Below are positions 1 to 8,330 of a stretch of DNA of 38,194 bases, piece by piece. The number at the start of each line of letters is the position of its first letter. Position 1 is the first letter of the stretch. The translations under genes and the position numbers were made by a program. This DNA comes from an uncultured Lachnospiraceae bacterium (GTDB lineage: Bacteria > Bacillota > Clostridia > Lachnospirales > Lachnospiraceae): assembly GCA_910577165.1 (NCBI GenBank), contig CAJTLX010000030.1, forward strand, positions 1 through 38,194. The letters are read 5' to 3'. The notes under the pieces are model-generated. The model did no database searches, had not been told where the DNA came from, and worked only from the letters and a program-made list of their open reading frames with translations.

Positions 1-30
1 CCCCTCGGACTGCGCCGCGAGCAACGCGAG

Positions 31-55
31 CCTTGAAAATCTTTGATTTTCAAGG
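31..55. repeat. Perfect inverted repeat upstream of tandem repeats
   Basis: An 11-base arm at 31-41 (CCTTGAAAATC) is exactly complementary to 45-55 around a TTT loop. It directly precedes the 64-bp tandem repeats and may be part of the same intergenic repeat element. The following bases are not a T-run, so it is not a convincing terminator. Confidence 0.6.
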
Positions 56-60
56 CTTTG

Positions 61-265
61 CCGTAACTTGTGCGGAGCAAGTAATTGTGGCATAACGGGT
101 ACAAACAAAATTTGCACTGTTATACCGTAACTTGTGCGGAGCAAGTAACTGCGGCATAACGGGTACAAACAAAATTTGTGCTGTTATACCGTAAACTTGT
201 GCGGAGCAAGCAACTGTGTACACTGGGTACAAACAAAATTTGCACTGTTTTGCCGTAACCTGTGC
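61..265. repeat. Tandem direct repeat, three 64-bp units plus a partial unit
   Basis: Units start at 61, 125 and 189, each exactly 64 bases long. A truncated fourth copy at 253-265 starts with CCGTAAC. Each unit begins CCGTAACTTGTGCGGAGCAAG and carries GGGTACAAACAAAATTTG. A small dyad (CTTG...CAAG) lies inside each unit. Units 1 and 2 differ at only a few bases and unit 3 is more divergent. The block fills the region upstream of the first ABC gene, so that gene's promoter is either inside the repeats or upstream of the window. Confidence 0.85.
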
Positions 266-302
266 ATTTAAGCACATCTATATGTTCAAAAGGGGGATTG
301 TG

Positions 303-2201
303 ATGAAGGAGAAGGAAAAAAAGAAAAAGGATGGAGCGGAGGCAGAGAAAGATCCAAATCAAAAAGAGTATTCTCTGATCTCAAATATGGTGTACATTCT
401 AAAGGGGACATTTCGATTTCAGAAACCACTTGCCTTTTTTTTATTTTTGGCAGTACTTAACAATGTGATCAATACTTATCTGCCAACTTTTGCGTTGAGT
501 GCAGTGATTGATCAGGTGACAAGGCAGGGGGAATTTAATACTTTATTAAAAACGGTATTATTATTTTTTGTCGGAATGCTTGTTCCGGGGATACTTGGAA
601 CCTGGGCAAATTCTAATATCTGGTGGAGGATGATCGATGCGCGGGTAGAGTTTATGATGCTGCGCATTCACAAAGTACTCTATATGGATTACGAGTATAT
701 TGAGTCCGCGAAAATAATGGAGGTATGTCAGAAGGCAATGCGTGCGACGGGCGGTAATACTAATGGGGTCGAGGGGATGATGCATTCTGCACAGCGGGTA
801 TTTGAGGTATTAGTAAGTAGTTTGACAGCGATTGTTATTGTGCTGCGGCTTTCCCCATGGATGGTATTATTGCTTCTTGCACTGGGGGTGTTAAATTATT
901 TTAATATGGATTACACCAAAAAAAGGGATAAGAAGACATGGGATGAATTAGCTCCATACTGGCGCAAAACCTGGTATATGCAGCAGACAATGTCAAATTT
1001 TGTGTACGGCAAGGATATTCGCCTGTTTTCAATGAAGAGATGGCTTCTTGGAAAATATGCGAGTCTGCATGGTTTTATCCATTGTCGGATCTTGGAGTCA
1101 AAGAATCGCTGGATTGGGTGTTCGATAAGAAACCAGATGCTTTTTTTGGTGGAGGAGGGGACGGTCTATGTATATTTAATTTACCGCGTGTTAAAAACTG
1201 ATATGTCCCTCGCAGATTTCACGCTCTATCTCGGCGCAGTGCGGGCATTTTTCGGGGTGCTGCAGCAGATATTTAACAGTTTGACGGACATGAAAGCACA
1301 GTCGAGAGAGATCAATGATTTCCGGACATTTTTAGAATATCCGGAGAGGGAAGTGATCATTCCAAAAGGTGAAATTGGAGGAAGTAAGAAAGGTGTATCA
1401 ACTATCCCATCTTTACTTGGGCAGCCAAGTTATGAGTTTAGATTTGAGAATGTTTCATTTCGTTATCCAGAGTCGGAACGCTACGCGCTGAAAAATCTAA
1501 ATTTGACGCTTGCGGCGGGTGAACGCCTTGCCGTTGTCGGTCTGAACGGTGCGGGGAAATCGACATTTATTAAACTTTTGTGTGGGCTGTATATGCCGAC
1601 TGAGGGGCGTATTTTAATTAACGGAGTGGATATTCACTGTTATGATAAGCGCGAGTACTATAAGCTTTTCTCCCCTGTTTTCCAAAATGTGGAATTATTT
1701 GCTTTTCCGATGGAGGAAAATGTATCAATGAAGGTTGCGGAGGAGACGGACTCTGCACTTGCGGAAAAATATTTGTTTGCGGCGGGGCTTGAGGAAAAAA
1801 TAAAAAGCTTGCCAAAGGGCATAAAGACGGATCTGTTAAAGGTGATCAGCGAGGATGGGGTGGATCTTTCCGGCGGTGAGAGTCAGAAGCTCGCGCTGGC
1901 GCGCGCTCTGTATAAAAACGCGCCGATTGTTGTGCTTGATGAGCCGACTGCCGCGCTGGATGCCCTGGCAGAGTATCGGATGTATCAAAACTTTGATCAG
2001 ATGATCGGCAAAAAATCCGCAGTCTATATTTCACATCGCCTTTCCTCAACGCGCTTCTGTGATCATGTGGCAATGTTTGCGGACGGGGAATTAAAGGAGT
2101 ACGGAACGCATGAATCGCTGCTTAGGGCGGGCGGTGCGTACCGGGAGATGTTTGATGTGCAGGCGCAGTATTACAGGGAAGGGGGCGCGGAGTGTGAGTA
2201 G
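303..2201 (+). CDS. ABC exporter half-transporter (permease fused to ATPase), first of a pair
   Basis: A 632-residue type IV ABC exporter with an N-terminal transmembrane domain of about 350 residues and a C-terminal nucleotide-binding domain. The ATPase motifs are complete: Walker A GLNGAGKS at about 413-420, signature LSGGES, Walker B VVLDEP and the switch histidine in YISHRLSS. An ATG at 303 with AGGGGG at 291-296 is preferred; an in-frame GTG sits immediately before it, and longer in-frame starts run back into the repeat block. The gene overlaps the next ABC half-transporter by 8 bases, so the two probably form a heterodimer. The substrate cannot be read from sequence; peptide, drug or lipid export are all possible. 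There is no C39 peptidase domain, so it is not a LanT-type processing exporter. Confidence 0.88.
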   Translation: MKEKEKKKKDGAEAEKDPNQKEYSLISNMVYILKGTFRFQKPLAFFLFLAVLNNVINTYLPTFALSAVIDQVTRQGEFNTLLKTVLLFFVGMLVPGILGTWANSNIWWRMIDARVEFMMLRIHKVLYMDYEYIESAKIMEVCQKAMRATGGNTNGVEGMMHSAQRVFEVLVSSLTAIVIVLRLSPWMVLLLLALGVLNYFNMDYTKKRDKKTWDELAPYWRKTWYMQQTMSNFVYGKDIRLFSMKRWLLGKYASLHGFIHCRILESKNRWIGCSIRNQMLFLVEEGTVYVYLIYRVLKTDMSLADFTLYLGAVRAFFGVLQQIFNSLTDMKAQSREINDFRTFLEYPEREVIIPKGEIGGSKKGVSTIPSLLGQPSYEFRFENVSFRYPESERYALKNLNLTLAAGERLAVVGLNGAGKSTFIKLLCGLYMPTEGRILINGVDIHCYDKREYYKLFSPVFQNVELFAFPMEENVSMKVAEETDSALAEKYLFAAGLEEKIKSLPKGIKTDLLKVISEDGVDLSGGESQKLALARALYKNAPIVVLDEPTAALDALAEYRMYQNFDQMIGKKSAVYISHRLSSTRFCDHVAMFADGELKEYGTHESLLRAGGAYREMFDVQAQYYREGGAECE

Positions 2202-4116
2202 GAAGGAAAAGCAGGGAAAGATCCCGGTTTTTAATTTGATCCGCCAGTTTGCGGGGTATGCATGGCGGTGCAGCCCATCGTTTTTTATTTTTTATTTTCT
2301 TGATTTAGTGGTTTATGCTATCGCACCATTTGTCAACATCATTTTTCCGGCAAAGATTATTGATGAGTTAATCGGGCAGCAGAGGATCAAATATCTTGTG
2401 CTGTACACCGTGCTTACGGTTGGCATTAATACGCTTTGCAATTGTCTGAAAAATATTTTTGATATAACAAAGGAAAAATATGGGGATACCTTTGAGCGTT
2501 ATATTTCTATGCAGATCGCAGAGAAATGCGTTGATATGGATTTTCAGCACACGGAGGATAAGAAGGTATTAGAGCAGCTTGAGAAGGCGAAGACGGGGAT
2601 GGACTGGTATTCGGGCGGGATCTTTGGGATATTAAATGCATTTAGCGGCATTGTCACCAGTTTTATTACCGCGCTTGGTGTGGTGGTTATTTTAGTAATT
2701 GGAATGCCATGGCTGATTGTGGTCTATGTGATTTCCATGCTGCTTGATATGTTGTTTACCAAAAAGACGAATGAGATTAATTTAAAGTCTTTTAAGAATT
2801 TAGCAAAATTAAATCAGATTTTTTCCTATGTGTTCTGGGAGTTGCAGGATATTCGGTTTGGCAAGGATATCCGCCTGTACGGTGCGGAGCCAATGATGGA
2901 GAAGAAGGGCAAGTATTATAATGATCAGATGACCGTGGAATGGCATAGACAGGCGATGGAGTGTCTGCCGTATGACGAGGCTGGTATGGTACTTAGTTGT
3001 GTGCGCTGGGGAGTGGCGATTTTAATGATCGGCGCGAAGGCGGTGAAGGGACTGATCTCACTCGGTGATTTTACCATGTATTTCAATGCGGGCAATACGC
3101 TCTATGACAGTATTAAAGGGATTGCCTGGCAAATGCAGAATCTCTATCAGAAACTTTGTTATGCAAACGAGTTTATTGTATTTATGGAATATCCAAATGC
3201 GGTGCGCCACGGAGAACTTTTGCCACAAAAGTTAAAGGAACATACGATAGAGTTTAAAAATGTAAGTTTTACCTATCCGGGCAGCCAGGTTTTGATATTG
3301 AAGAATATTAATATTGTGTTGCATCCGGGCGAACATATTTCCATTGTCGGATTGAATGGCGCGGGAAAGACGACATTTATCAAGCTGCTCTGCCGTCTCT
3401 ATGACCCGACAGAGGGGGAGATTTTGCTTGACGGTGTGGATATTCGGGAGATTGTCTATGAGGAGTATGTAAAACTTCTTGCGGTTGTCTTTCAGGATTT
3501 TCAGCTTTTTGCATTTACGGCGCGCGAGAATGTAACACTTGCGGAGAGTTTTGCCAAGGCGGAGGATATGCGAAAGAATGAGGAGAAGATAGAGAATGAT
3601 TATAAGGGGAGAAAGGCAAACTCATGGGGGAGTGAAAATACAAATCATTTGATCGATAAAAAGGAAAATAATGGAAATCACGAGGATTCGCACTTTGTTA
3701 AGGTAATTGACCAGGCGGGATTGACCGGGGCGATCTCAGATCTGAAATACGGTGCGGATACTTATATTATGAAGAGCTTTGACAACGAGGGCTGTGAGAT
3801 GTCGGGCGGGCAGCAGCAGAAAATGGCGATTGCGCGCGCGCTGTACAAGGATTCTCCGGTGGTGATCTTGGATGAGCCGACAGCGGCACTTGATCCGATT
3901 GCCGAGTATGAGATTTACCGGCAGTTCCATACCTTAGTTGGAGGAAAGACAGCGATCTATATCTCGCATCGTCTGTCCTCCTGCCAGTTCTGTGATGTGA
4001 TCTATGTGTTTGTGGACGGGGAGATTGCGGAGCGCGGAACGCACGCGGAGCTTGTCGGACTTTCCGGCGGGCATTACGCGAAGATGTTTGAGGCGCAGGC
4101 ACAGTATTATCGGTAA
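2194..4116 (+). CDS. ABC exporter half-transporter (permease fused to ATPase), second of a pair
   Basis: A 640-residue permease-ATPase fusion, partner of the upstream half-transporter. The GTG start at 2194 follows AGGGAAGGGGG at a good distance and overlaps the end of the preceding gene, which suggests translational coupling. Walker A is GLNGAGKT at about 386-393, the signature is MSGGQQ, Walker B is VVILDEP and the H-loop is YISHRLSS. Between the Q-loop region and the signature there is an extra hydrophilic segment of about 50 residues (about 450-502), rich in Lys, Glu and Asn, that the first subunit lacks. Both ATPase sites look complete, so neither half is obviously degenerate. Function as an exporter is inferred from the fold; cargo is unknown. 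Confidence 0.87.
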   Translation: MSRKEKQGKIPVFNLIRQFAGYAWRCSPSFFIFYFLDLVVYAIAPFVNIIFPAKIIDELIGQQRIKYLVLYTVLTVGINTLCNCLKNIFDITKEKYGDTFERYISMQIAEKCVDMDFQHTEDKKVLEQLEKAKTGMDWYSGGIFGILNAFSGIVTSFITALGVVVILVIGMPWLIVVYVISMLLDMLFTKKTNEINLKSFKNLAKLNQIFSYVFWELQDIRFGKDIRLYGAEPMMEKKGKYYNDQMTVEWHRQAMECLPYDEAGMVLSCVRWGVAILMIGAKAVKGLISLGDFTMYFNAGNTLYDSIKGIAWQMQNLYQKLCYANEFIVFMEYPNAVRHGELLPQKLKEHTIEFKNVSFTYPGSQVLILKNINIVLHPGEHISIVGLNGAGKTTFIKLLCRLYDPTEGEILLDGVDIREIVYEEYVKLLAVVFQDFQLFAFTARENVTLAESFAKAEDMRKNEEKIENDYKGRKANSWGSENTNHLIDKKENNGNHEDSHFVKVIDQAGLTGAISDLKYGADTYIMKSFDNEGCEMSGGQQQKMAIARALYKDSPVVILDEPTAALDPIAEYEIYRQFHTLVGGKTAIYISHRLSSCQFCDVIYVFVDGEIAERGTHAELVGLSGGHYAKMFEAQAQYYR

Positions 4117-4192
4117 AATCGCAAAAATGTCTGCGGATTATCCATCCGCTTTAAAAGAGGGGATCTCTTGCCGTTTTTGCTGTGTATTGTTG

Positions 4193-4248
4193 AAAAGGTC
4201 AGAAGAAATTCCTAGAATTGTGTAAATAAAAATTCCTTCCGACCTTTT
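4193..4248. terminator. Probable bidirectional terminator between convergent genes
   Basis: Bases 4193-4210 pair with 4231-4248 with two mismatches. The stem has AAAA at its left end and TTTT at its right end, so both strands end in a U-run. It lies between the ABC operon and the convergent phospholipase gene. Confidence 0.55.
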
Positions 4249-4315
4249 GGAAATTTACTGCTGGCGCAGTAGGTAAGTCGCGCAGCAAGATTTATGCATA
4301 CACATTATATCTGCT

Positions 4316-6223
4316 CTATAAAAGTTTTCTCGCCCAGCGCAGCAGATTGTACAGCACCTTGATATTAAATTCTTTTTTGAAAGAAATTTCCTGAGGAGTT
4401 ACACCATCAGGAAAGATACGGCTGCCGTCCATTTGTACAATGGCACATTCTTTTTCGTAGCGATAGAGCAGATCGCGAAGCTGCGCGTTGACTTCCTCGC
4501 TGTCGATTACAAGCATCAATTCAGTGTCGAGATAGACACTGCGCATATCCATATTAAACGACCCGACAATCGAGAGATCATCGTCGATCACAATACTTTT
4601 TCCGTGATAGGAAACACCGCCCTCATATTCAAGCAACTGAATACCTGTGGCGCGGATCTTATCGAAATTTGCCTGGTAATCTCCCGCGCCAAAGGGATTT
4701 CCGTTGTTTGCTACGGAGTTGGTCATCATCCTAACCTCCGGTACAGCAGCGGCAATTTCGGCAAAAGCATCATACATAAAATCGTTAGCAATAATATATG
4801 GGGTGTGGATGGTAACACTTTCTCTTGCCTGTGCCATCAGTTTTGTTAGTGCATAAAATACTGTTGGCTCCTTGGCATAGGCGGTGGTTGGGTTGGAAAG
4901 GAGCGTAATCTTTTTTGTCGGAAAGGTCATTGCCTCATAATCCGCGGGACTTGCCGCTTCAGGGTAATCAGCAAGGTACTGTGCGTACAATTCTCTTAAT
5001 TCTTCTGTTGCCCGCTTTACGCAGGCGCGCTCCCCAATACTCTTTTGATTGTGGAATGTGCGGGTATATTTTAGGTTCCAGATCTCATTAAAATAGGATT
5101 CCACCTGGTAGAGTGAACTTTCCATACTCCCGCCCGCGTTGTAGACAAGTACATCGCGGTCATAGTTTTTATGCCCCGGCCAATCGCCGAGAAAGTAGGA
5201 GAAGGAATTGCGCCCGCCAAGGATATAGGCGGTAGTATCCACAATCAGATATTTGTCGTGCAGCCGTCCCATCAGCCTCCAGGGCATCAGGGGGTTAATG
5301 CGGTTGTAAATGCGGATCTCAATATTTTCGTGGGAGGAGAGCGCGAAAAAGTAAGGGTTCTGTTCCATGCGCAAAAGACCGCAAATTCCGTCCACAACAA
5401 TTTTTACTGGGACACCACGATCGGCGGCATCAAGCAGTGCTGCCAACAGTGTTTTTCCACTGATATCGGTGCGAAAATCAAAGGTGGAGAGGATAACGCG
5501 CTCCTTTGCCCCCCGGATCATGCGCACGCGCTCGATAAGTGCCCTGCTATTGTCCTCAAGAACCACAGCGCGATCCTTTGCCGGATGATCCACGCTTCCA
5601 GAAAATGTTTCTGGTCGAAAACTTTTTTTATATTCGTCGCTGATCTTTGGCTGTGGAAACCCGGAGATCAGCACACCGAGAATAAAGTAGGTAAGGAAGG
5701 CAGCGAGGGCAAGAATAATCCGTATGCGGGTCTTTTTTTGTTTTTTTGGCAGAGAAGCCTGCGCCGCTAAAAATTGCAGGGATGCTTCTTTATTCGTTGC
5801 CTGCGCAAAGATGGCAGCGGTGTCTTTTGCCCGCATAAAAAACAGTATCAAAATGACTAAAATGCCAATCACCATCATAATATTCGCCTTAAAAAAATCC
5901 GGACGTATTGCGAGCAGAAGGATCTGGATAAGAAGAAAGAACATTCGGGTAAATGTGAGTTTTGTTTTTCCCCTGGCGATAAGCCAGTCAGCAAGGCATT
6001 TTTTTATGTATTTTTTTCCTTTTAAATTTCCAAATTTTCCCTCAAAGAAAAGAAGGCAGCAGAAAGTAAGTGCCTCCGAGAAAAAAAAGAAAAGAAAAAA
6101 TTCCCGCATCAGAGGGTATTGCCGCTCAAGGCTTAGCGCGTTTAGGACGGCGGCAAGGAGTGCCGCCAGATTGGCAAAGAGATACCACATAGTCTTTTTT
6201 ATATTTAGTCTTTTTTCGAACAT
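4316..6223 (-). CDS. Membrane-anchored phospholipase D family protein (cardiolipin synthase-like)
   Basis: A 635-residue protein with hydrophobic segments in the first 200 residues and two phospholipase D catalytic motifs. The first is HDKYLIVD at about 322, followed by GGRNSF. The second is HGKSIVID at about 540, followed by GSFNMDMRS. Two HxK...D motifs in one chain are the hallmark of bacterial cardiolipin synthases and related phosphatidyltransferases, which act at the cytoplasmic membrane. The long N-terminal region and the large spacing between motifs differ from the usual compact ClsA, so a general PLD-like call is safer. The start at 6223 is chosen because AGGGAGG lies five bases upstream; an earlier in-frame ATG at 6253 lacks such a site. 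The gene is divergent from the PAP2 phosphatase, which is also a lipid enzyme. Confidence 0.85.
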   Translation of the reverse strand: MFEKRLNIKKTMWYLFANLAALLAAVLNALSLERQYPLMREFFLFFFFSEALTFCCLLFFEGKFGNLKGKKYIKKCLADWLIARGKTKLTFTRMFFLLIQILLLAIRPDFFKANIMMVIGILVILILFFMRAKDTAAIFAQATNKEASLQFLAAQASLPKKQKKTRIRIILALAAFLTYFILGVLISGFPQPKISDEYKKSFRPETFSGSVDHPAKDRAVVLEDNSRALIERVRMIRGAKERVILSTFDFRTDISGKTLLAALLDAADRGVPVKIVVDGICGLLRMEQNPYFFALSSHENIEIRIYNRINPLMPWRLMGRLHDKYLIVDTTAYILGGRNSFSYFLGDWPGHKNYDRDVLVYNAGGSMESSLYQVESYFNEIWNLKYTRTFHNQKSIGERACVKRATEELRELYAQYLADYPEAASPADYEAMTFPTKKITLLSNPTTAYAKEPTVFYALTKLMAQARESVTIHTPYIIANDFMYDAFAEIAAAVPEVRMMTNSVANNGNPFGAGDYQANFDKIRATGIQLLEYEGGVSYHGKSIVIDDDLSIVGSFNMDMRSVYLDTELMLVIDSEEVNAQLRDLLYRYEKECAIVQMDGSRIFPDGVTPQEISFKKEFNIKVLYNLLRWARKLL

Positions 6224-6537
6224 TTTAGCCTCCCTATTATTATTGACGTTCATTCGTGAATAATAGCATAAGTAGAGAAAATCTGCAAGGGAGGGGGAGC
6301 ATGGTTATCATTTTTTAATAAAGTAGCGAAAGAATGTCTTTTTCTTTTGATGAGTTTATATTTCCTTTATGAAAATTTACGGTTTTTCCCCGGAAATTCA
6401 CACTTTCTTTGTTGCATTTTACTCTGTTCGGGTATATCTTATTTTTATCCTGATTTGCCTTTAGCGGATGGACAGCAGGAACGCCGGAGATGTTCTTGAA
6501 TTATTGTCTTAAAAGTAAAATAAAAAGGGGGAGAGAA
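6224..6537. promoter_or_regulatory. Divergent intergenic region between the PLD-like and PAP2 genes
   Basis: This 314-base stretch holds no convincing gene. A possible promoter for the PAP2 gene is TTGCAT at 6412-6417, a 17-base spacer and TATCTT at 6435-6440; it is a weak match. The phospholipase promoter must also lie here but no strong candidate was seen. Confidence 0.3.
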
Positions 6538-7212
6538 ATGAAAAATTTTTTAAAGAGATACCCACATACATGGACACTTTTATATGCTTTCGTCTATCTG
6601 ATTTGGTGGGGGAGCCTCGGAAGGATTGTGGCAGAAAATTATACGATGGTACATATCCCGTTAGATGATAAGATTCCGTTTTGCGAGTGGTTTATTATTC
6701 CGTATTATCTGTGGTTTCCGTACATATTGCTTGTGATCGCGTACTTTTTCTTTTTTGCGAAGCGCAGGGAATACTATCAATTGGCAGGATTCCTATTTAT
6801 CGGAATGAGTATAGCACTGCTTACCTATACCATCTGGCCAAATGGAATAGATTTCCGTCCGGATCTTGAAAATTTAGGGAGGGAGAATCTTCTGATTGAC
6901 CTGACGAAATTTATCTACGCAAATGACCGCGCAATTAACTGCTGCCCAAGCATTCACTGTTTTAATTCCATTGGAGTCTGCATTGGTATCAATAAATGTT
7001 CATCTCTAAGATCAAAGAAAGTACTGCGCATTGGTTCAGTTATACTCTCGCTGCTTATCTGCCTGTCCACCGTTTTTGTAAAGCAGCATTCGGTAAAAGA
7101 TGTGATCTGGGCATTTTTATTGGGAGTAATAATGTATCTGACCGTCTATATGCTTCCAGATTGGATCGCGCAAAAGAAGAAGGAGCAAAAGACCGCACTC
7201 ACCAATATCTAA
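6538..7212 (+). CDS. PAP2-family membrane phosphatase
   Basis: A 224-residue integral membrane protein with about six hydrophobic segments. It carries the PAP2 signature: a CPSIHCFNS motif near residue 135 (the PSxH block) and KQHSVKD near residue 180 (the HxxxD block with the catalytic histidine). PAP2 enzymes remove or exchange phosphate on lipid phosphates such as phosphatidate or undecaprenyl pyrophosphate. The ATG at 6538 is preceded by AGGGGGAG and is preferred over an upstream in-frame ATG at 6490. The first PAP2 block (KxxxxxxRP) is not obvious, so the exact substrate is open. It stands alone, closed by a good terminator. Confidence 0.82.
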   Translation: MKNFLKRYPHTWTLLYAFVYLIWWGSLGRIVAENYTMVHIPLDDKIPFCEWFIIPYYLWFPYILLVIAYFFFFAKRREYYQLAGFLFIGMSIALLTYTIWPNGIDFRPDLENLGRENLLIDLTKFIYANDRAINCCPSIHCFNSIGVCIGINKCSSLRSKKVLRIGSVILSLLICLSTVFVKQHSVKDVIWAFLLGVIMYLTVYMLPDWIAQKKKEQKTALTNI

Positions 7213-7238
7213 CGGTAAAAAAATGGAATTTACTCTGC

Positions 7239-7286
7239 AAAAAGCTGTTTGGTTTACTCAAAATATCAAGCGGCTTTTTTCTTTTT
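7239..7286 (+). terminator. Rho-independent terminator after the PAP2 gene
   Basis: AAAAAGCTGTTTG at 7239-7251 pairs along its whole length, with G-U pairs, with CAAGCGGCTTTTT at 7267-7279. The stem runs straight into a T-rich tract. Confidence 0.85.
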
Positions 7287-7341
7287 ATGTTATGCTAATG
7301 ATAGATGGAAAGTTTTCTATCAGGAACCGCAGAGGGGAGGG

Positions 7342-8148
7342 ATGGTTTTGGGAAATATGATCCTGCTGGCAAATGCTCTGGAATATATGGAATGTCATAT
7401 TGGTGATGAGATCCGGACGGAGGATATCGCCGCGGCCTGCTATTGCTCAAAATCAACGCTCGAGAAGTTGTTCCGTTTTGTGAATGGGATCTCGGTACAT
7501 GATTACCTGGTGCGCAGAAGAATGATGAAGGCGGCGCGGATGCTAAAGGAAATGCCCGCACTCTCCGTTCTTGAGATCGCGCTGTGCTACGGGTACAGTA
7601 CAAACGAGTCCTTCATCCGCGCATTCCGGAATGTGTGGAACTGTAACCCATCCGAATTCCGCACCGGCGGGCGGTTTTCGGAGCTTTACCCACGGCTTTT
7701 AACGCCGATGATGAGAGAGGACGATGAGATGAAGGGAAGAAAACGCGTGGATATCAGCGAATTGTATGATCTTTTTGTAACGCGCAGGGATTGCTGGTTT
7801 GTGTGCTGTGATACGAGGTCACTTACTTCGATCAATGCGATTTCCCGCAAGGCGGGCGATCTGGCGTTACTTGAGACCATGCGCCGAATGTGCGATACGG
7901 CGGGCGAGGAGGATGTGGTGTTCCGCATCGGAGGGGATGAGTTTGTACTTTTGACAGACAGTAAAACAAGGGAATACGCAGAGAAGATTGCACAGTCACT
8001 GCGCTCACATGAGGGGGAGTGTTTTGAATACGAAGGGATGCAGATTGCACTTGGACTGCGCGTGGGTGTGACGCAGTTTGCGGGGGAGAAGATTAAGTAC
8101 GACGAACTATTTGCGGGACTGCACAAGGTTTTGCAGGAAGCGGAATAG
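7342..8148 (+). CDS. AraC-type DNA-binding domain fused to a GGDEF domain
   Basis: A 268-residue protein. Residues about 5-105 form an AraC/XylS double helix-turn-helix (IRTEDIAAACYCSKSTLEKLF, then ALCYGYSTNESFIRAF and the closing NPSEFR). The C-terminal half contains an intact GGDEF signature (RIGGDEFVLL, motif at about 197-201). An upstream block (DTRSLTSIN...GD) keeps the first metal-binding aspartate, the substrate asparagine and GD, but replaces the usual DxDxFK pattern at other positions. The arginine of the inhibitory RxxD site is replaced (GEED). It may therefore make or only bind cyclic di-GMP (or GTP) and couple this to transcription. The ATG at 7342 lies close to GGGGAGG; a TTG at 7348 has a better spacing and may be the true start. 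It forms a single-gene unit between two terminators. Confidence 0.8.
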   Translation: MVLGNMILLANALEYMECHIGDEIRTEDIAAACYCSKSTLEKLFRFVNGISVHDYLVRRRMMKAARMLKEMPALSVLEIALCYGYSTNESFIRAFRNVWNCNPSEFRTGGRFSELYPRLLTPMMREDDEMKGRKRVDISELYDLFVTRRDCWFVCCDTRSLTSINAISRKAGDLALLETMRRMCDTAGEEDVVFRIGGDEFVLLTDSKTREYAEKIAQSLRSHEGECFEYEGMQIALGLRVGVTQFAGEKIKYDELFAGLHKVLQEAE

Positions 8149-8169
8149 GACTGTTTTGTAAGATAACAG

Positions 8170-8206
8170 CAGAGCTAGGAATTTGGTTTTTGAATTCCCA
8201 GCTCTG
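8170..8206 (+). terminator. Probable terminator after the AraC-GGDEF gene
   Basis: CAGAGCTAGGAATT at 8170-8183 pairs with 8193-8206 with a single mismatch. The T-run after it is short (TTTGG), so efficiency is uncertain. Confidence 0.6.
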
Positions 8207-8252
8207 TTTGGCAGATGGCAGGCACATGAAACGGAAAAATAAGTTTTTACTC

Positions 8253-8281
8253 TTGACAGCATCCGCAAAGGCAAATAAAAT
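8253..8281 (+). promoter_or_regulatory. Sigma-A type promoter of the LacI-family gene
   Basis: TTGACA at 8253-8258, a 17-base spacer and TAAAAT at 8276-8281 make a near-consensus housekeeping promoter 50 bases before the repressor start. No copy of the TGNAANCGNTTNCA operator overlaps it, so autoregulation through that site is not supported. Confidence 0.75.
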
Positions 8282-8330
8282 AAATAGTAGTGGATATTGA
8301 GTTGCAAACTACGGAGGCGGGGAAGTTACG

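Noticed and set aside
303..4116. ABC pair as the exporter of the lanthipeptide
   Set aside because: There is no C39 peptidase domain and the genes are 28 kb from the precursor, so no link can be supported.
4251..4310. Second hairpin (TGCTGGCG / CGCAGCA) after the ABC genes
   Set aside because: It needs a bulge and has no T-run; the hairpin at 4193-4248 explains the region better.
5171..5770. 199-codon open frame on the plus strand inside the phospholipase gene
   Set aside because: It is antisense to a protein with two intact HKD motifs, shows no family features and has no ribosome site.
8300..8310. GTTGCAAAC near the repressor start as an autoregulatory operator half-site
   Set aside because: It lacks the TGNAANCG half and does not form the palindrome found at the other four sites.
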